Source of the DNA: Leifsonia williamsii
Lineage (GTDB): Bacteria; Actinomycetota; Actinomycetes; Actinomycetales; Microbacteriaceae
Direction: 5' to 3'
NCBI RefSeq assembly: GCF_030433685.1
Contig: NZ_JAROCF010000001.1
Span: 1,860,001-1,924,000, forward strand
DNA: 64,000 nt
A program made the position numbers and the translations under genes. Below, in pieces: positions 36,715-46,117 of the stretch (within the stretch, counting starts at the first letter, position 1; the number at the start of each line of letters is the position of its first letter). The notes below the pieces were generated by a model, which saw only the letters and a program-made list of their open reading frames with translations, was not told the DNA's origin and did not search any database.

Positions 36715-36752
36715 GGGGTGCTGCGTGCCACGGGTAGTGCACGGAGCACCCC
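36715..36752 (+). terminator. Hairpin in the gap before tRNA-Pro
   Basis: GGGGTGCT (36715-36722) pairs with AGCACCCC (36745-36752), continued after a mismatch by five more pairs, with a ten-base loop. It is a candidate terminator for the GT2-GH18 operon but has no T-run. The remainder of 36556-36815 holds only GC-rich small hairpins and a TAGGAT -10-like box (36764-36769) that probably belongs to the tRNA. Confidence 0.45.
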
Positions 36753-36815
36753 TGCCGACACGCTAGGATGGGGGAGTTGCCTTGCTTGGTGCTCAACGCC
36801 TGGGCGGGGCAGCAA

Positions 36816-36889
<74 letters not shown>

Positions 36890-36890
36890 C

Positions 36891-36958
36891 GCAGTGAAAA
36901 GAGCCGGTGGGCATGTGGTCGCTTCGCGACCTCCATGCCCACCGGCTCTTTTCACTGC
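36891..36958. terminator. Very long bidirectional terminator hairpin after tRNA-Pro
   Basis: The 25-base arm 36891-36915 (starting GCAGTGAAAAGAGCC) pairs perfectly with 36934-36958, and a further GGTCGC/GCGACC pair closes the inner loop. The arms carry AAAAGAGCC...GGCTCTTTT, so it terminates both the tRNA and, on the other strand, the large regulator gene. Confidence 0.85.
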
Positions 36959-37113
36959 TCGCACTGACAAATGGGGTCCCCGCCCGCGAGGGGCCCCGGG
37001 CGTCGCTTCTCGCGCAGCGAGACGCGGCGTTCGGGGTAGCGGGTGGGGCGCAGCCTGGTGACGAGCGTGGAGAACCTGTGGCCGCGAAGCGTCTCCACGC
37101 CGACCATCAGCCT

Positions 37114-40100
37114 TCAACCCCCAGCCCCCGCACACGTCCCCACCCGCCCCTCCCCAGGGAAATACGTAGCCCACTCCTCCTCCGAGAGCTCCCGCCCCGC
37201 CAACTCACACGCCCGCAACGCCTGCTCAGCCACACGTAAATCCCACACCCGGATCCCATCGGGGAGCGCCTCGAGCAGGGTCTCGCCGTCGGCGGTGAGG
37301 TACCCACCCCGCAGCCGTACCCCCGACGCGTCGCTGTCGACCGGACTGGCGAGCGCGATGTCCGCCGTCAGGTCGTAGAGGGTGAGTGCGTTGTTGAAGC
37401 CGACGTTCAGGAGGGTGCGGCCGTCGGTGCTGACCGACGTCAGCTGACTACCGCCGATGGCTCGGGCGAGAGCCGAGAGCGGCTTGAGGGTGTGGATGTC
37501 GTAGCGGCGCGCATAGCTCGCAGCGACACCGATGAACTGATCGTCGTCGAGTACGAGGCTCGATTCGAGGTCATGGAGGCCGCGCACGAGGAGTCGTCCG
37601 CTCGGGATGTCGAAGACGCCGGTCTCCGAGCGTGCCTGGTCGACCGCCCAGGTGACCACGGCGAGTGTCGCGTCGGGGGTCTCGCTCGCCGCGCGGACAT
37701 CGAGCCGGCTGTCCGGCACTCTCATGATGGGCCCGAGAGGCGTGCCCGTTGACGGGTCGAAGGCGACGATCCCCTGTGGCCACCAGGCGAAGGCCGGGGC
37801 GTCCCATCCGCCGGGCAGGACGTTGAACGATTTCGGCACGCCGGGGATGCGAAGCGGGATCGTCTCGCCCGTCGATCGGCGCTCCAGCCGCGGCTCGCCC
37901 GACCGTTCCTCCGGGTCGTAGCGGGCGTATCTCGCCACGACACCGGAGCCGAGCGGAATGATCAGATCCGCCTCCTCGCCGACCGGGGCGTCACGCTTCA
38001 GGTCCCACAGTCGCATGCGGCCACCGCCGACGGGCTGGGTGACGACGAGCGATCCTCCTGCCTCCGGACCGTTCACGAGTTCGCGCCCCTTCGCTACGAC
38101 GTCCGCATCGGTGCCGCCGCCGTCGATCCGCCAGCGCATCCAGGTCGGAGGTTGCGAGACGGCCACGAGGAGGGTTCCGCCATCGATCCTCTCGAACCTC
38201 GGCAGCTGATTCAGTTGAAGCGCGGCATGCGCCCTCCTCGTCTCGCCCGTCGCAAGGTCGACGAGTGCGACTCCTTCGTACGACCCGCACGCCACGGTCG
38301 TGTCCGTTGCGAGGTACAGGGAGTAGCAGTTCCGTGTCGGGTCCGGGAACCGCCGCCAGAGGGTTTCGCCCGTGGCGAGGGAGACGCGCACCGTCCCGTC
38401 CCATCCCGTCGTCACGACGCCTCCTCGGCCGTCGGCGATCACATCCATGCTCGATACGTCCCCCTCGAGCGGGATGGTCCGGGTCAGCGCGAGGGTCGCG
38501 CGATCGTACAGGCGGAGCTGGTTGCCGGCACCGACAGCGACGAGGCCGTCGCCGACGAGCGCCACACCATGGACGTTCTCGATCTGTTTCGGATGGGCGT
38601 CGAAGGCGGCAGCGCTCGAGCGCACCTCCCCCGTCGCCGTGTCGACCGCGATGATGTCTGCGGTGACCGTTTCCGCGACGTAGAGAGTCCGCCCCGCTGG
38701 GTCGAGGGTCATCATCCCCGACATCGGTGAGCGGACGAGCCCTGTGCTGGGCAGCGGCTTCCCGTTCGAGAGATCCAGGAACGTGAGGTGCGCCCAGCAG
38801 CACTCGTCGGTGTTGGAGGGGTCCGGGTAGACGGGCGATTGGATCGCCGCGACGGATCCGTCGGCACTCACCTCGACGGTGCGGCTCCAGCCCGGCGGCG
38901 TAGCGGGCAGGCCGAGCTCGAACGTCCGGAGCACGTCGCCCGTGGCGACGTCGACGACCTCGACGGCGGGGTGTCCGGTGCTGTCCCGGTTGGACGAGAC
39001 GCGCAGCGCCGTCCCCGTGTCCGGGAGCATGTCCATCGAGGGGTAGAGCGCACCCCTGTCGTGGTGCATGTCGACGAGACCGGCCGTGCTCGTCATGACC
39101 CCCCAGAGCGCGGATCGCGTGCGCGGATCGTCGGGCCACCGCCGGTATGTCTCCGCCGCGAGCAGTGCGGCCGTCTCACGGTCGTTGTCGAGCAGCGAGA
39201 GGGAGGTCGCCACGAGCGCCTCGATGCGGGCGTCCTCGGCAGCGCGGCCCGCCTCTCCGCCGCGCACGGCAGCGAGCGCTCCGCCGAAGATCGCGGCGAT
39301 CAGCAGCACGCCGGCGCCGGCCATCGCCCACCGCAGCCAGCGGTTGACGCGCTTGTCGCGAGCAGCGCGCCGCGCGAGTTCCCGGATCTCGTCCTGTTCC
39401 CGCTCGGCGGACGCATCCAGGAACTCCCGCTCCACCGTCGTGAGCTCCGGCTCCGACCCGTCTCGCCAGTCCAACGCCGCCTGCAGCCGGGCACCGCGCA
39501 GGAGGTCGTCGTTCCGCCGCCCCGAGCCGTTCCATAGCTCTGCCGCCGTGGAGACGGTCGCCACCAGACGAGCGCCTTCAGCATCCTCCTCGAGCCATTG
39601 GTCCAGGCGCGGCCACGCCGTGGCGAGCGCCTCGTGAGCGACGGTGACCTCGTCGCCGTCGGTCGTGAGCAGCCGGGCGGCCACGAGGCGGTTGAGCACC
39701 CCGCGCCACGCCGGATCGGCGACGAGGGGCGCGAGCGCGGCGGTGCGTCGCACGGAGGCGCCATCGGCTCCGCGGTGCACGAGGCGGAGCATGAGCGAGC
39801 GGCAGGCGGCGGCGTCGTGGGCGTCGAGGGAGCGGTAGAGCGTCTCGGCCGACTGGGCGATGGCCCCCGTGATGCCACCGGACGCCTCGTACCCGGCCAC
39901 CGTGAGGGTCGCTCCTTCACGGCGGACCCAGGTCTCCTCCAGGGCGTGGGAGACGTGGGGGAGGGTGGTGCGCCGGTCGGCGGCATCCCGCACGATCACC
40001 TCGACCAGCCCCGGCTCGAGCCGCAGGCCGGCACGGGCGGCCGGCCCCTCGATCGCCTCGCGCAGACCGTCGGTGTCGAGTGGTCCGATGGCGTACACGG

Positions 40101-41305
40101 CACGGCCGATCAGAGCGCCGATGCGGGGGAGGCCCGTCGCCCGGTCGAGGAAGTCGCTGCGCAGCGTCATGAGCACGATCGACCCGCCAGCAAGCGCCTC
40201 TGCGACGATCCTGCACAGCTCGTCACGTTCCCGCTCCGGTAGCTGGAGGATCGCCTCGGCTTGATCGACGACCACGATATCGGCGGGTCCGCCGGCGTCG
40301 ATCGTCGCGCGCAGGGCGCTCGCGGCCTCCCGACCCGCCGTGATCACCGCAGTGCGTCGTCCGTCGGCGATGCGCGGCAGCAACCCGGCCAGCACGAGGG
40401 AGGACTTGCCCGAACCGGAGGCGCCCACCACGACGGTGAGCGACCCCTCCCGCACGCGCTGGCGCATGGCTTCGATGTCGGCATCCCGTCCGAAGAAGTC
40501 CTCCGTGTCGGCCGGCGAGAAGGGCTGGAGGCCGCGGTAGGGGCAGGTGTCGCTCACGCGATGCGGCGGCGCGGTCGGCGCCAGCGCCGGATCCTGCCGC
40601 AGCATCGACGATTCGAGCGCACGGAGCCGATCACCGATGTCGATGCCGAGGTCGTCCGCGAGCCGCGCCCGCGCCGACCGGATGCTCGACAGCGCCTCGG
40701 CTTGCCGGCCGGCGCGGTAGTTTGGCGATCGCGAGGATCGCCCAGCGGTTCTCGCGCAGCGGCGACTCCCGCACCAGCCGCTCCGCGTCGGCGACGACGG
40801 CGCTGTGCTCGCCCTCCGCGAGCCGCGACTCGAGCAGCTCCTCCTCGACGCTGCGACGGATCTCCACCAGCCTCTCGGCCTCGACGGCGGCCGGCTCCCA
40901 GTCGACCAGCTCCGGGTACGGTGCGCCCCGCCACATCCCGAGGGCCCGCCGGTACGCGGCGACAGCTCGGTCGTGCTCGTCGTGCATCGCGTGCTTGCGA
41001 GCATCGGAGACCAGCCGTTCGAACTCGAACGCGTCGATTGTCGCCGGGTCGAGGCCGAGGGTGTACTCGGAGCCCCGGGTGATCACCGCGCGCTGTCCGA
41101 GGTCGGCACGGATTCGAGCAACCGCCGTCTTCACCTGCTGGGTCCACGTGCGCGGAAGGTCCGCCCCCCAATACGCCTGGGCGAGCTCGCCGGTGGCGAC
41201 GGAACGGCCCGCCAGCACGATCAGAGCGGAGAGCACGACGCGCTCTCGCGGACTCAGGGTGTGCGCGGTCCCGGTATCGAGCGGACCGAGCACCTTCACG
41301 GTCAT
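37114..41305 (-). pseudogene. SARP-type regulator with AAA ATPase and propeller-like domain, frameshifted
   Basis: The gene starts at ATG 41305 with a winged-helix DNA-binding domain (LSPRERVVLSALIVLAGRSV) and a bacterial transcriptional activation domain (SRLAEGEHSAVVADAERLV). After RENRWAILAIA the frame shifts: the continuation NYRAGRQAEALSSIRSARAR is one base out of phase. Removing one base of the TTT run at 40721-40723 restores a single 1396-residue protein. The second part has a Walker A loop (VVGASGSGKSSLVL), Walker B (IVVVDQAEAIL), a single TM segment (AMAGAGVLLIAAIFGGALAAV) and a C-terminal half with beta-propeller-like, WD40-style repeats. Large SARP-ATPase proteins of this type activate biosynthetic or developmental genes. 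The shift may be a true mutation or a sequencing error; the rest of the frame is intact, so inactivation is recent if real. Confidence 0.8.
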
Positions 41306-41457
41306 GAGGACAGTGTGGGCGGTGTCCGGGAGGGCGGCAACGGTTGTTGTTGCGGGTGAATACCGGACGAGTACCGGGGGAGGAGGCGGCGAGTACCGGG
41401 GGGCGGGACGGTGGAGGGGTGCCTCCTTGAGGCGTGCCTTCGTGAAAGGGGAAGATC

Positions 41458-41664
41458 ATGAACTACGACACGTTCGTCGCCTCCCGCATCGACTCTCACC
41501 GTGCGGCTGCGCTGGCGCGGGAGAACGAGCTGCTTCGGTCGCAGGGGGAGCGGGGGGTTGCTGTGCGGCGGCCGGTTGTTGATGCGCGGCGCAGGTTGAG
41601 CGGTGCGTGGTGGGCGGTGTTCGGGCGGATCGGGCATGGGCACCGGCCGGTGGCGCATCTGTGA
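41458..41664 (+). CDS. Small hypothetical protein divergent from the SARP gene
   Basis: A 68-residue frame starting MNYDTFVASRIDSHRAAALA, basic and partly helical, with AAGGGGAAG before the ATG. It is not recognised. The divergent arrangement with the SARP gene, with about 150 bases between them, makes it a possible direct target of that regulator. The end is a Gly/His-rich tail (WAVFGRIGHGHRPVAHL). Confidence 0.55.
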   Translation: MNYDTFVASRIDSHRAAALARENELLRSQGERGVAVRRPVVDARRRLSGAWWAVFGRIGHGHRPVAHL

Positions 41665-41682
41665 GGGAGTCGCCTGACCGCG

Positions 41683-42108
41683 TCACCGGACCGTGATCCC
41701 GACGCTGTACCCGGCGCACGATCCGAATCCTGAGTCGTCGCACTGGTCGTACGTGCTGCCCTCCACCACGATGACGGCCTCGCCAGCTGTGAACGCCTCG
41801 GGCACCGTGATTGCGGCATGGAAGGTTCCGTTCTCCTGCACTGGCACCCCTATCGCGGGAGATGACGCCCCGACCTGCCTGACGGTCACGCGGTATGAAT
41901 GGTCGCCTTCGTAGCCGAGGTTGCACTCCACGCCCCCGCTGGAGATCAGGACCACTTCGCCGGGCGCGGCCGCCGACGGCTCGGCGACCAGCCGGTCGGG
42001 GAGGCATACGTGCGCCGAGACGTACGCCGGGCCGGCGCATCCGGCGAGTGCTGCGGCTGCCAGGACGACGACGGCGCCGAGAACCCCGAGACTCCTGATG
42101 CGCCGCAT
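41683..42108 (-). CDS. Putative secreted lipoprotein
   Basis: A 141-residue protein with a lipoprotein signal peptide (GVLGAVVVLAAAALAGCAGPA; lipobox LAGC with Cys at residue 24). The mature part is beta-rich with four further cysteines (HVCLPD, VECNLG, QCDDSG, SCAGYS) that could form disulphides outside the cell. No family is recognised. It converges with the small gene at 41458 and is divergent from the secreted protein at 42234. Confidence 0.7.
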   Translation of the reverse strand: MRRIRSLGVLGAVVVLAAAALAGCAGPAYVSAHVCLPDRLVAEPSAAAPGEVVLISSGGVECNLGYEGDHSYRVTVRQVGASSPAIGVPVQENGTFHAAITVPEAFTAGEAVIVVEGSTYDQCDDSGFGSCAGYSVGITVR

Positions 42109-42233
42109 GCGGGCAGCCTAGTGCCGCGTGCCCGCGGTAGACGAGGCGTTGCACCCTGGCCTATAGACCCCCTAGTCTGCATATGTGAAGTGCGAAATAT
42201 TAACTTCACTTGCCGACAAGAAAGGCCACGTTG

Positions 42234-43007
42234 ATGCGGCTCAGGACAACGCTTGCTTCGATCACCACTGCCGGATTTCTCGCCATGACTCTCGTCGCGG
42301 GCGCTCCGGCCTCCTCCGCTGAGCCGGACCCGTCTACGCCGGACGGCTACGCAGCAGCACTGGAAGCGAGAGCGACGAAATCGCCTGAAGCCAAACGCTC
42401 GCTGAAGCAGTTCAAGGCTCTGCCGGCGGCCAAGAAGAAGCGCTTGCTCCAGATCCTCCAGGACCCTGACTTCCTCGCCGAGTTCTTCGACAAGACTGGC
42501 GAGGTCGAGGGAGTCGAGCAGAGCGAGGAGTTCCCGGGCGAAGTGACCTACACGGAGTCGGATTCGGTCACCGACCCGTCGATCACCGCGGAGACATCCT
42601 CGAAGCTGTCCGAGTTCACCGCCCGTCCCACTGTGCGCAGTGCATCCATCCTGCGTGCGAACTACCCCGCGAACAGCGTCGCCACCGGAACGGCCACGTC
42701 GTCGTGCGTGGTGCTCGGCGTTACGATCACCACTCTGAAGATCTGGGTGACCTTCAAGACCGGCAACCTCGGCATCCCGAAGTCGGTCGCGAGCTACGGC
42801 TCAGGAGCCAGCAACTTCAACTTCTTCGTCACCGTGAGCGCCACCAACAACCCCGCCTGCGTCGACTCCTCGAAGGGCCTCGCGGTGGCCTCCACGACCT
42901 GGCACGGCTACGTGCTGGTGAAGGGCCTCGGCGCCTCCTTCGACAAGCGCGACACCGCGAAGTTCTTCAACGGCGGCCTGTACTCGCACACGCTGGTGAA
43001 CATCTGA
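42234..43007 (+). CDS. Secreted protein of unknown function
   Basis: A 257-residue protein with a signal peptide (LASITTAGFLAMTLVAGAPASSA) and a mature part consisting of a charged helical region (LKQFKALPAAKKKRLLQIL) followed by a beta-rich C-terminus with two cysteines (SSCVVLGV, NNPACVDSS). Not recognised. An AAAGG ribosome site precedes ATG 42234, and the upstream region is AT-rich (GCGAAATATTAACTTC), suggesting a promoter. The stop overlaps the next small gene by one base (TGATG). Confidence 0.7.
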   Translation: MRLRTTLASITTAGFLAMTLVAGAPASSAEPDPSTPDGYAAALEARATKSPEAKRSLKQFKALPAAKKKRLLQILQDPDFLAEFFDKTGEVEGVEQSEEFPGEVTYTESDSVTDPSITAETSSKLSEFTARPTVRSASILRANYPANSVATGTATSSCVVLGVTITTLKIWVTFKTGNLGIPKSVASYGSGASNFNFFVTVSATNNPACVDSSKGLAVASTTWHGYVLVKGLGASFDKRDTAKFFNGGLYSHTLVNI

Positions 43008-43126
43008 TGGGGATGTCGAAGCGGGCGCTGGTGGTGTTGATTGTGGGGGTTGTGGCGGTTGCGGTGGTCGGGGTTGCGCTTGCTGTGACGGGGGTCGTTG
43101 CATGGATGAGTTTCGAGGTGGGTTAG
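43007..43126 (+). CDS. Small single-pass membrane protein
   Basis: A 39-residue frame that is almost entirely one TM helix (VVLIVGVVAVAVVGVALAV). It starts within the stop codon of the secreted protein (or at ATG 43013), so it is probably co-translated. Its third codon positions are T-rich compared with its neighbours, which lowers confidence, but TM composition and coupling support it. Confidence 0.5.
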   Translation: MGMSKRALVVLIVGVVAVAVVGVALAVTGVVAWMSFEVG

Positions 43127-43224
43127 TAGACGTCGGTGATGCCCCGCTGGAGAGTTTGAGTCCCTCCAGGGCCCGAATGTCTCTGTCTGCGTGCATGCTG
43201 AGTTCTCTGTGCGTGGGGCGAATA

Positions 43225-43236
43225 ACGATATATCGT
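43225..43236. promoter_or_regulatory. PadR operator-like palindrome
   Basis: ACGATATATCGT is a perfect 12-bp palindrome 34 bases before the padR ATG, in the promoter position. Autoregulation by PadR at AT-centred palindromes is well known for the family. Confidence 0.55.
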
Positions 43237-43270
43237 GAGCTATCGCCAACGACGAAGGAGGCTCCCCGTC

Positions 43271-43822
43271 ATGAGCACCTCATTCCCCAACAACCCGTTC
43301 GGCTCCGGCCCCAACGCCGAGTCCCTCTGGCAAGCCTTCGACAATTTCCGCTCGACCTTCGAGAAGCGCGTCAACACCCGCATGGGCCGCGGTGACGTGC
43401 GCGCCGCCGTGCTCGCCCTGCTCAAGGAGCAGCCCATGCACGGCTACCAGATCATCCGCGAGATCGAGGAGCGCAGCGGCGGCTCGTGGAAGCCGTCCGC
43501 CGGCTCCGTGTATCCGACCCTCCAGCTCCTCGCCGATGAGGGCCTCATCACCGCCACCGAGGAGGGCGGGCGCAAGACGTACGCGCTCACCGAGGAGGGG
43601 CGGGCCGTCGCCGCCGAGAGCACCGATGTGCCGTGGAGTGGGAGCGGCAGCGACAGCCAGCCGAAGAGCAAGTCGTTCGGTGACCTGCCCAAGGCCGGAA
43701 TCGAGCTTGCTCAGGCCGCCGCGCAGGTCAACCGCACCGGGACCGCGGCCCAGGTGCAGGAGGCCGTCGCCGTGCTCGAAGAGGCGCGGCGGAAGCTCTA
43801 CGCGATCCTCGCGCAGGACTGA
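43271..43822 (+). CDS. PadR-family transcriptional regulator
   Basis: A 183-residue protein with a PadR winged helix: RAAVLALLKEQPMHGYQIIR, followed by SAGSVYPTLQLLADEGLI and the wing TEEGGRKTYALTEEGR. A helical C-terminal domain (VQEAVAVLEEARRKLYAIL) is likely for dimerisation. GAAGGAG lies nine bases before ATG 43271. It is followed after five bases by the UbiB-like kinase gene, which is probably in the same transcript and under its control. Confidence 0.92.
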   Translation: MSTSFPNNPFGSGPNAESLWQAFDNFRSTFEKRVNTRMGRGDVRAAVLALLKEQPMHGYQIIREIEERSGGSWKPSAGSVYPTLQLLADEGLITATEEGGRKTYALTEEGRAVAAESTDVPWSGSGSDSQPKSKSFGDLPKAGIELAQAAAQVNRTGTAAQVQEAVAVLEEARRKLYAILAQD

Positions 43823-43827
43823 GCCCG

Positions 43828-45570
43828 GTGACCGCGCCGTCCGACGCGACCACCCCCGCCTCCGCGCCGGCGAACCCCGGCGCGGGGGTGACGCGCGCCC
43901 GCTACCGGCGCATCCTCCGGTTCGCCGGGTGGAACCTCGCCGTGACGTGGTGGTACGAGCTGTTCCTGCCGCGGATCGGGCTCGCGCGCGTCGCCGAGCG
44001 GACGCGGTCGAAGCGGATGCGGCGGTTCGCCAAGCGGTTCCACGGGCTCGCGATCGAGCTCGGTGGGCTGATGATCAAGGTCGGGCAGTTCATGTCGTCG
44101 CGGCTCGACGTGCTGCCGCCGGAGATCACAGCCGAGTTGGAGGGGTTGCAGGACGAGGTTCCGGCTGTTCCGTTCGGTGAGATCCGGGCGCTGGCGGAGG
44201 CGGAGCTGGGAGTGCCGCTGGAGCGGGCGTTCGCGTACGTCGACCCGACTCCCGTCGCGGCGGCCTCCCTCGGGCAGGCGCATCGCGGACGGCTCGCGCC
44301 GGAGACGGCCGCGGAGGTCGGGTTCAACGAGATCGTCGTCAAGGTGCAGAGGCCAGGGATCGACGCCATCGTCGACGTCGACCTCGCGGCGCTGCGGCGG
44401 GTCGGGCGGTGGCTGAGTCACGTGCGGCTCGTGTCGGATCGGGTGGATGCGCCGGCGCTCGTCGAGGAGTTCGCTGCTACGAGCCTCCACGAGATCGATT
44501 ACGTGCATGAAGCAGGGAATGCCGAGCGGTTCGAGGCGGACTTCAGTGGTGATGCGCGTGTGGCGGTGCCGTCAGTGGTGTGGGAGCGGACGACGCGTCG
44601 TGTGCTGACACTCGCGGATGTCACGGCGATCAAGATCACCGACGCCGAGGCGTTGCGCGCGGCGGGCATCGACCCGGCCGCGGTGGCGCCGGTGTTCGCG
44701 ACGGTGATGTTCGATCAGCTGTTCACGAGCGGGTACTTCCACGCGGACCCGCACCCGGGCAACATCTTCGTCACGCCGGTGGCGCCGGGAACGCCCGCGG
44801 CCGGCGACGGTTCGCAGCCGTGGAAGCTGACATTCATCGACTTCGGAATGATGGGGGAGGTGCCGGCGGGCATCCGGCGCGGCCTCCGCAAGCTGCTGAT
44901 CGCCGCGGCGGGACGCGACGGCAAGGGGCTGGTCGACGCGATGCGCGACGTGGGCGTGCTGCTGCCGACGGCCGACACGACCGAGCTGGAACGCGCGATG
45001 GCGCACCTGTTCGCGCGGTTCGGCGGGATGGGATTCGCGGAGCTGCGGGAGGTGAACCCGCGGGAGTTCCGCGACTTCGCCAACGAGTTCGGGGACGTGG
45101 TGCGGTCGCTGCCGTTCCAGCTGCCGGAGAACTTCCTCCTGATCGTGCGCGCGATGTCGCTGACGTCGGGGGTGTGCAGCGCGCTCGACCCGTCGTTCAA
45201 CCTGTGGGACTCGGTCGAGCCGTACGCCGCGCAGCTGCTGCGCGAGGAGCGCGGGAACGTCGCGGGCGACTTCGGGCGGGAGGCGCTGGAGATCCTCGGG
45301 GTGCTGTCGCGGTTGCCGCGGCGGGTGGACGCGCTGGTGACGCAGATCTCGGACGGGAAGCTGGAGGTCACGAACCCGCGGCTGGAGAAGGCCGCTCTGC
45401 GGTTGGAGAAGACCGGGCGGCGGTTGGTGGCCGCGCTGGTGTTCGGGGCTGTGCTGGTGTCGGGGGCGTTGGTGCGGGGGGAGGATGCGGGGTTGGGGAA
45501 TGTGTTGATGGTGGGGAGTCTGGTGCCGTTGGGGTTCGCGGTGTTTGCGGGGAGGGGTGGGCGGCGCTGA
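43828..45570 (+). CDS. UbiB/ABC1/ADCK-family atypical kinase
   Basis: A 580-residue UbiB-family protein. The defining KxGQ motif is in MIKVGQFMSSRLDVLPPEI; the Ala-rich loop is VAAASLGQAHRGRL; the ATP-binding Lys is in IVVKVQRPGID; the catalytic region is YFHADPHPGNIF and the metal-binding DFG is FIDFGMMGE. Two C-terminal TM segments (LVAALVFGAVLVSGALV and LMVGSLVPLGFAVFAG) anchor it. Members support quinone or lipid metabolism through an unclear ATPase role. The GTG start is five bases after padR. Confidence 0.93.
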   Translation: MTAPSDATTPASAPANPGAGVTRARYRRILRFAGWNLAVTWWYELFLPRIGLARVAERTRSKRMRRFAKRFHGLAIELGGLMIKVGQFMSSRLDVLPPEITAELEGLQDEVPAVPFGEIRALAEAELGVPLERAFAYVDPTPVAAASLGQAHRGRLAPETAAEVGFNEIVVKVQRPGIDAIVDVDLAALRRVGRWLSHVRLVSDRVDAPALVEEFAATSLHEIDYVHEAGNAERFEADFSGDARVAVPSVVWERTTRRVLTLADVTAIKITDAEALRAAGIDPAAVAPVFATVMFDQLFTSGYFHADPHPGNIFVTPVAPGTPAAGDGSQPWKLTFIDFGMMGEVPAGIRRGLRKLLIAAAGRDGKGLVDAMRDVGVLLPTADTTELERAMAHLFARFGGMGFAELREVNPREFRDFANEFGDVVRSLPFQLPENFLLIVRAMSLTSGVCSALDPSFNLWDSVEPYAAQLLREERGNVAGDFGREALEILGVLSRLPRRVDALVTQISDGKLEVTNPRLEKAALRLEKTGRRLVAALVFGAVLVSGALVRGEDAGLGNVLMVGSLVPLGFAVFAGRGGRR

Positions 45571-45588
45571 GGCAGCCGTTCGCGGCCG

Positions 45589-46044
45589 TTAGACTCTATC
45601 GGCTGGATCGTGCTCCGGCCGCAGGGAGGCGATGATAGCAGCCGCTATGCTTTCTGGCGCCTCATGCTCCCAGAATCGCTGCACCGTCCATCCCGCATCA
45701 CGCAGCAATCGGTCGGTGTCCCGGTCGCGTTGGATGTTCGTGCGTAATTTGGGCAGCCAGTAGTCGCTGTTCGCTTTCGGATACGTTGCGTGCTGCGGGC
45801 ATCCGTGCCAAAAACAGCCGTCGATGAAGACCGCCAGCTGTACGCGCGTGAACACTATATCGGCGCGGCGTCGACCGCCCAATGGAGGGAAGTCCACCCG
45901 ATAGCGAAGCCCCGCGCGATGCAAGAGGGTGCGGACGGCGAGCTCAGGAGCGGTGTCGCGCCCGCGGTTCGATTGCATCGATTTGCGGGACGCGAGCGAA
46001 CTCGCCCACGAGCCATTGGCGGTACCCGATCCGGGACGTGCCAT
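45589..46044 (-). CDS. vsr: Vsr-like endonuclease
   Basis: A 151-residue protein with the very-short-patch-repair endonuclease core: SNRGRDTAPELAVRTLLHRA, RYRVDFPPLGGRRRADIVF with the metal-binding Asp at D62, and FIDGCFWHGCPQHATYPKAN with the zinc/catalytic residues, then YWLPKLRTNIQRDRDTDRLL. In Dcm-containing bacteria Vsr nicks at T:G mismatches caused by 5-methylcytosine deamination. Here it is the last gene of the operon whose first-divergent partner is a C5-methyltransferase, so it could be repair or part of restriction. GGAGGAG precedes the ATG. Confidence 0.9.
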   Translation of the reverse strand: MARPGSGTANGSWASSLASRKSMQSNRGRDTAPELAVRTLLHRAGLRYRVDFPPLGGRRRADIVFTRVQLAVFIDGCFWHGCPQHATYPKANSDYWLPKLRTNIQRDRDTDRLLRDAGWTVQRFWEHEAPESIAAAIIASLRPEHDPADRV

Positions 46045-46117
46045 CGATTCATCTCCTCCACGCCCCGACCTGCTGGGTCGAGCGACCTCGAATCGGCGGC
46101 AGAGCCTTCCAGCACAA

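Noticed and set aside
36907..37239. 110-codon + strand frame after the tRNA
   Set aside because: It runs through the long terminator hairpin and the end of the regulator gene, with no ribosome site or coding bias.
37114..41305. Programmed ribosomal frameshift in the SARP gene
   Set aside because: The minus-strand run is only three A bases and no slippery heptamer or following pseudoknot is evident. Mutation or sequence error is simpler.
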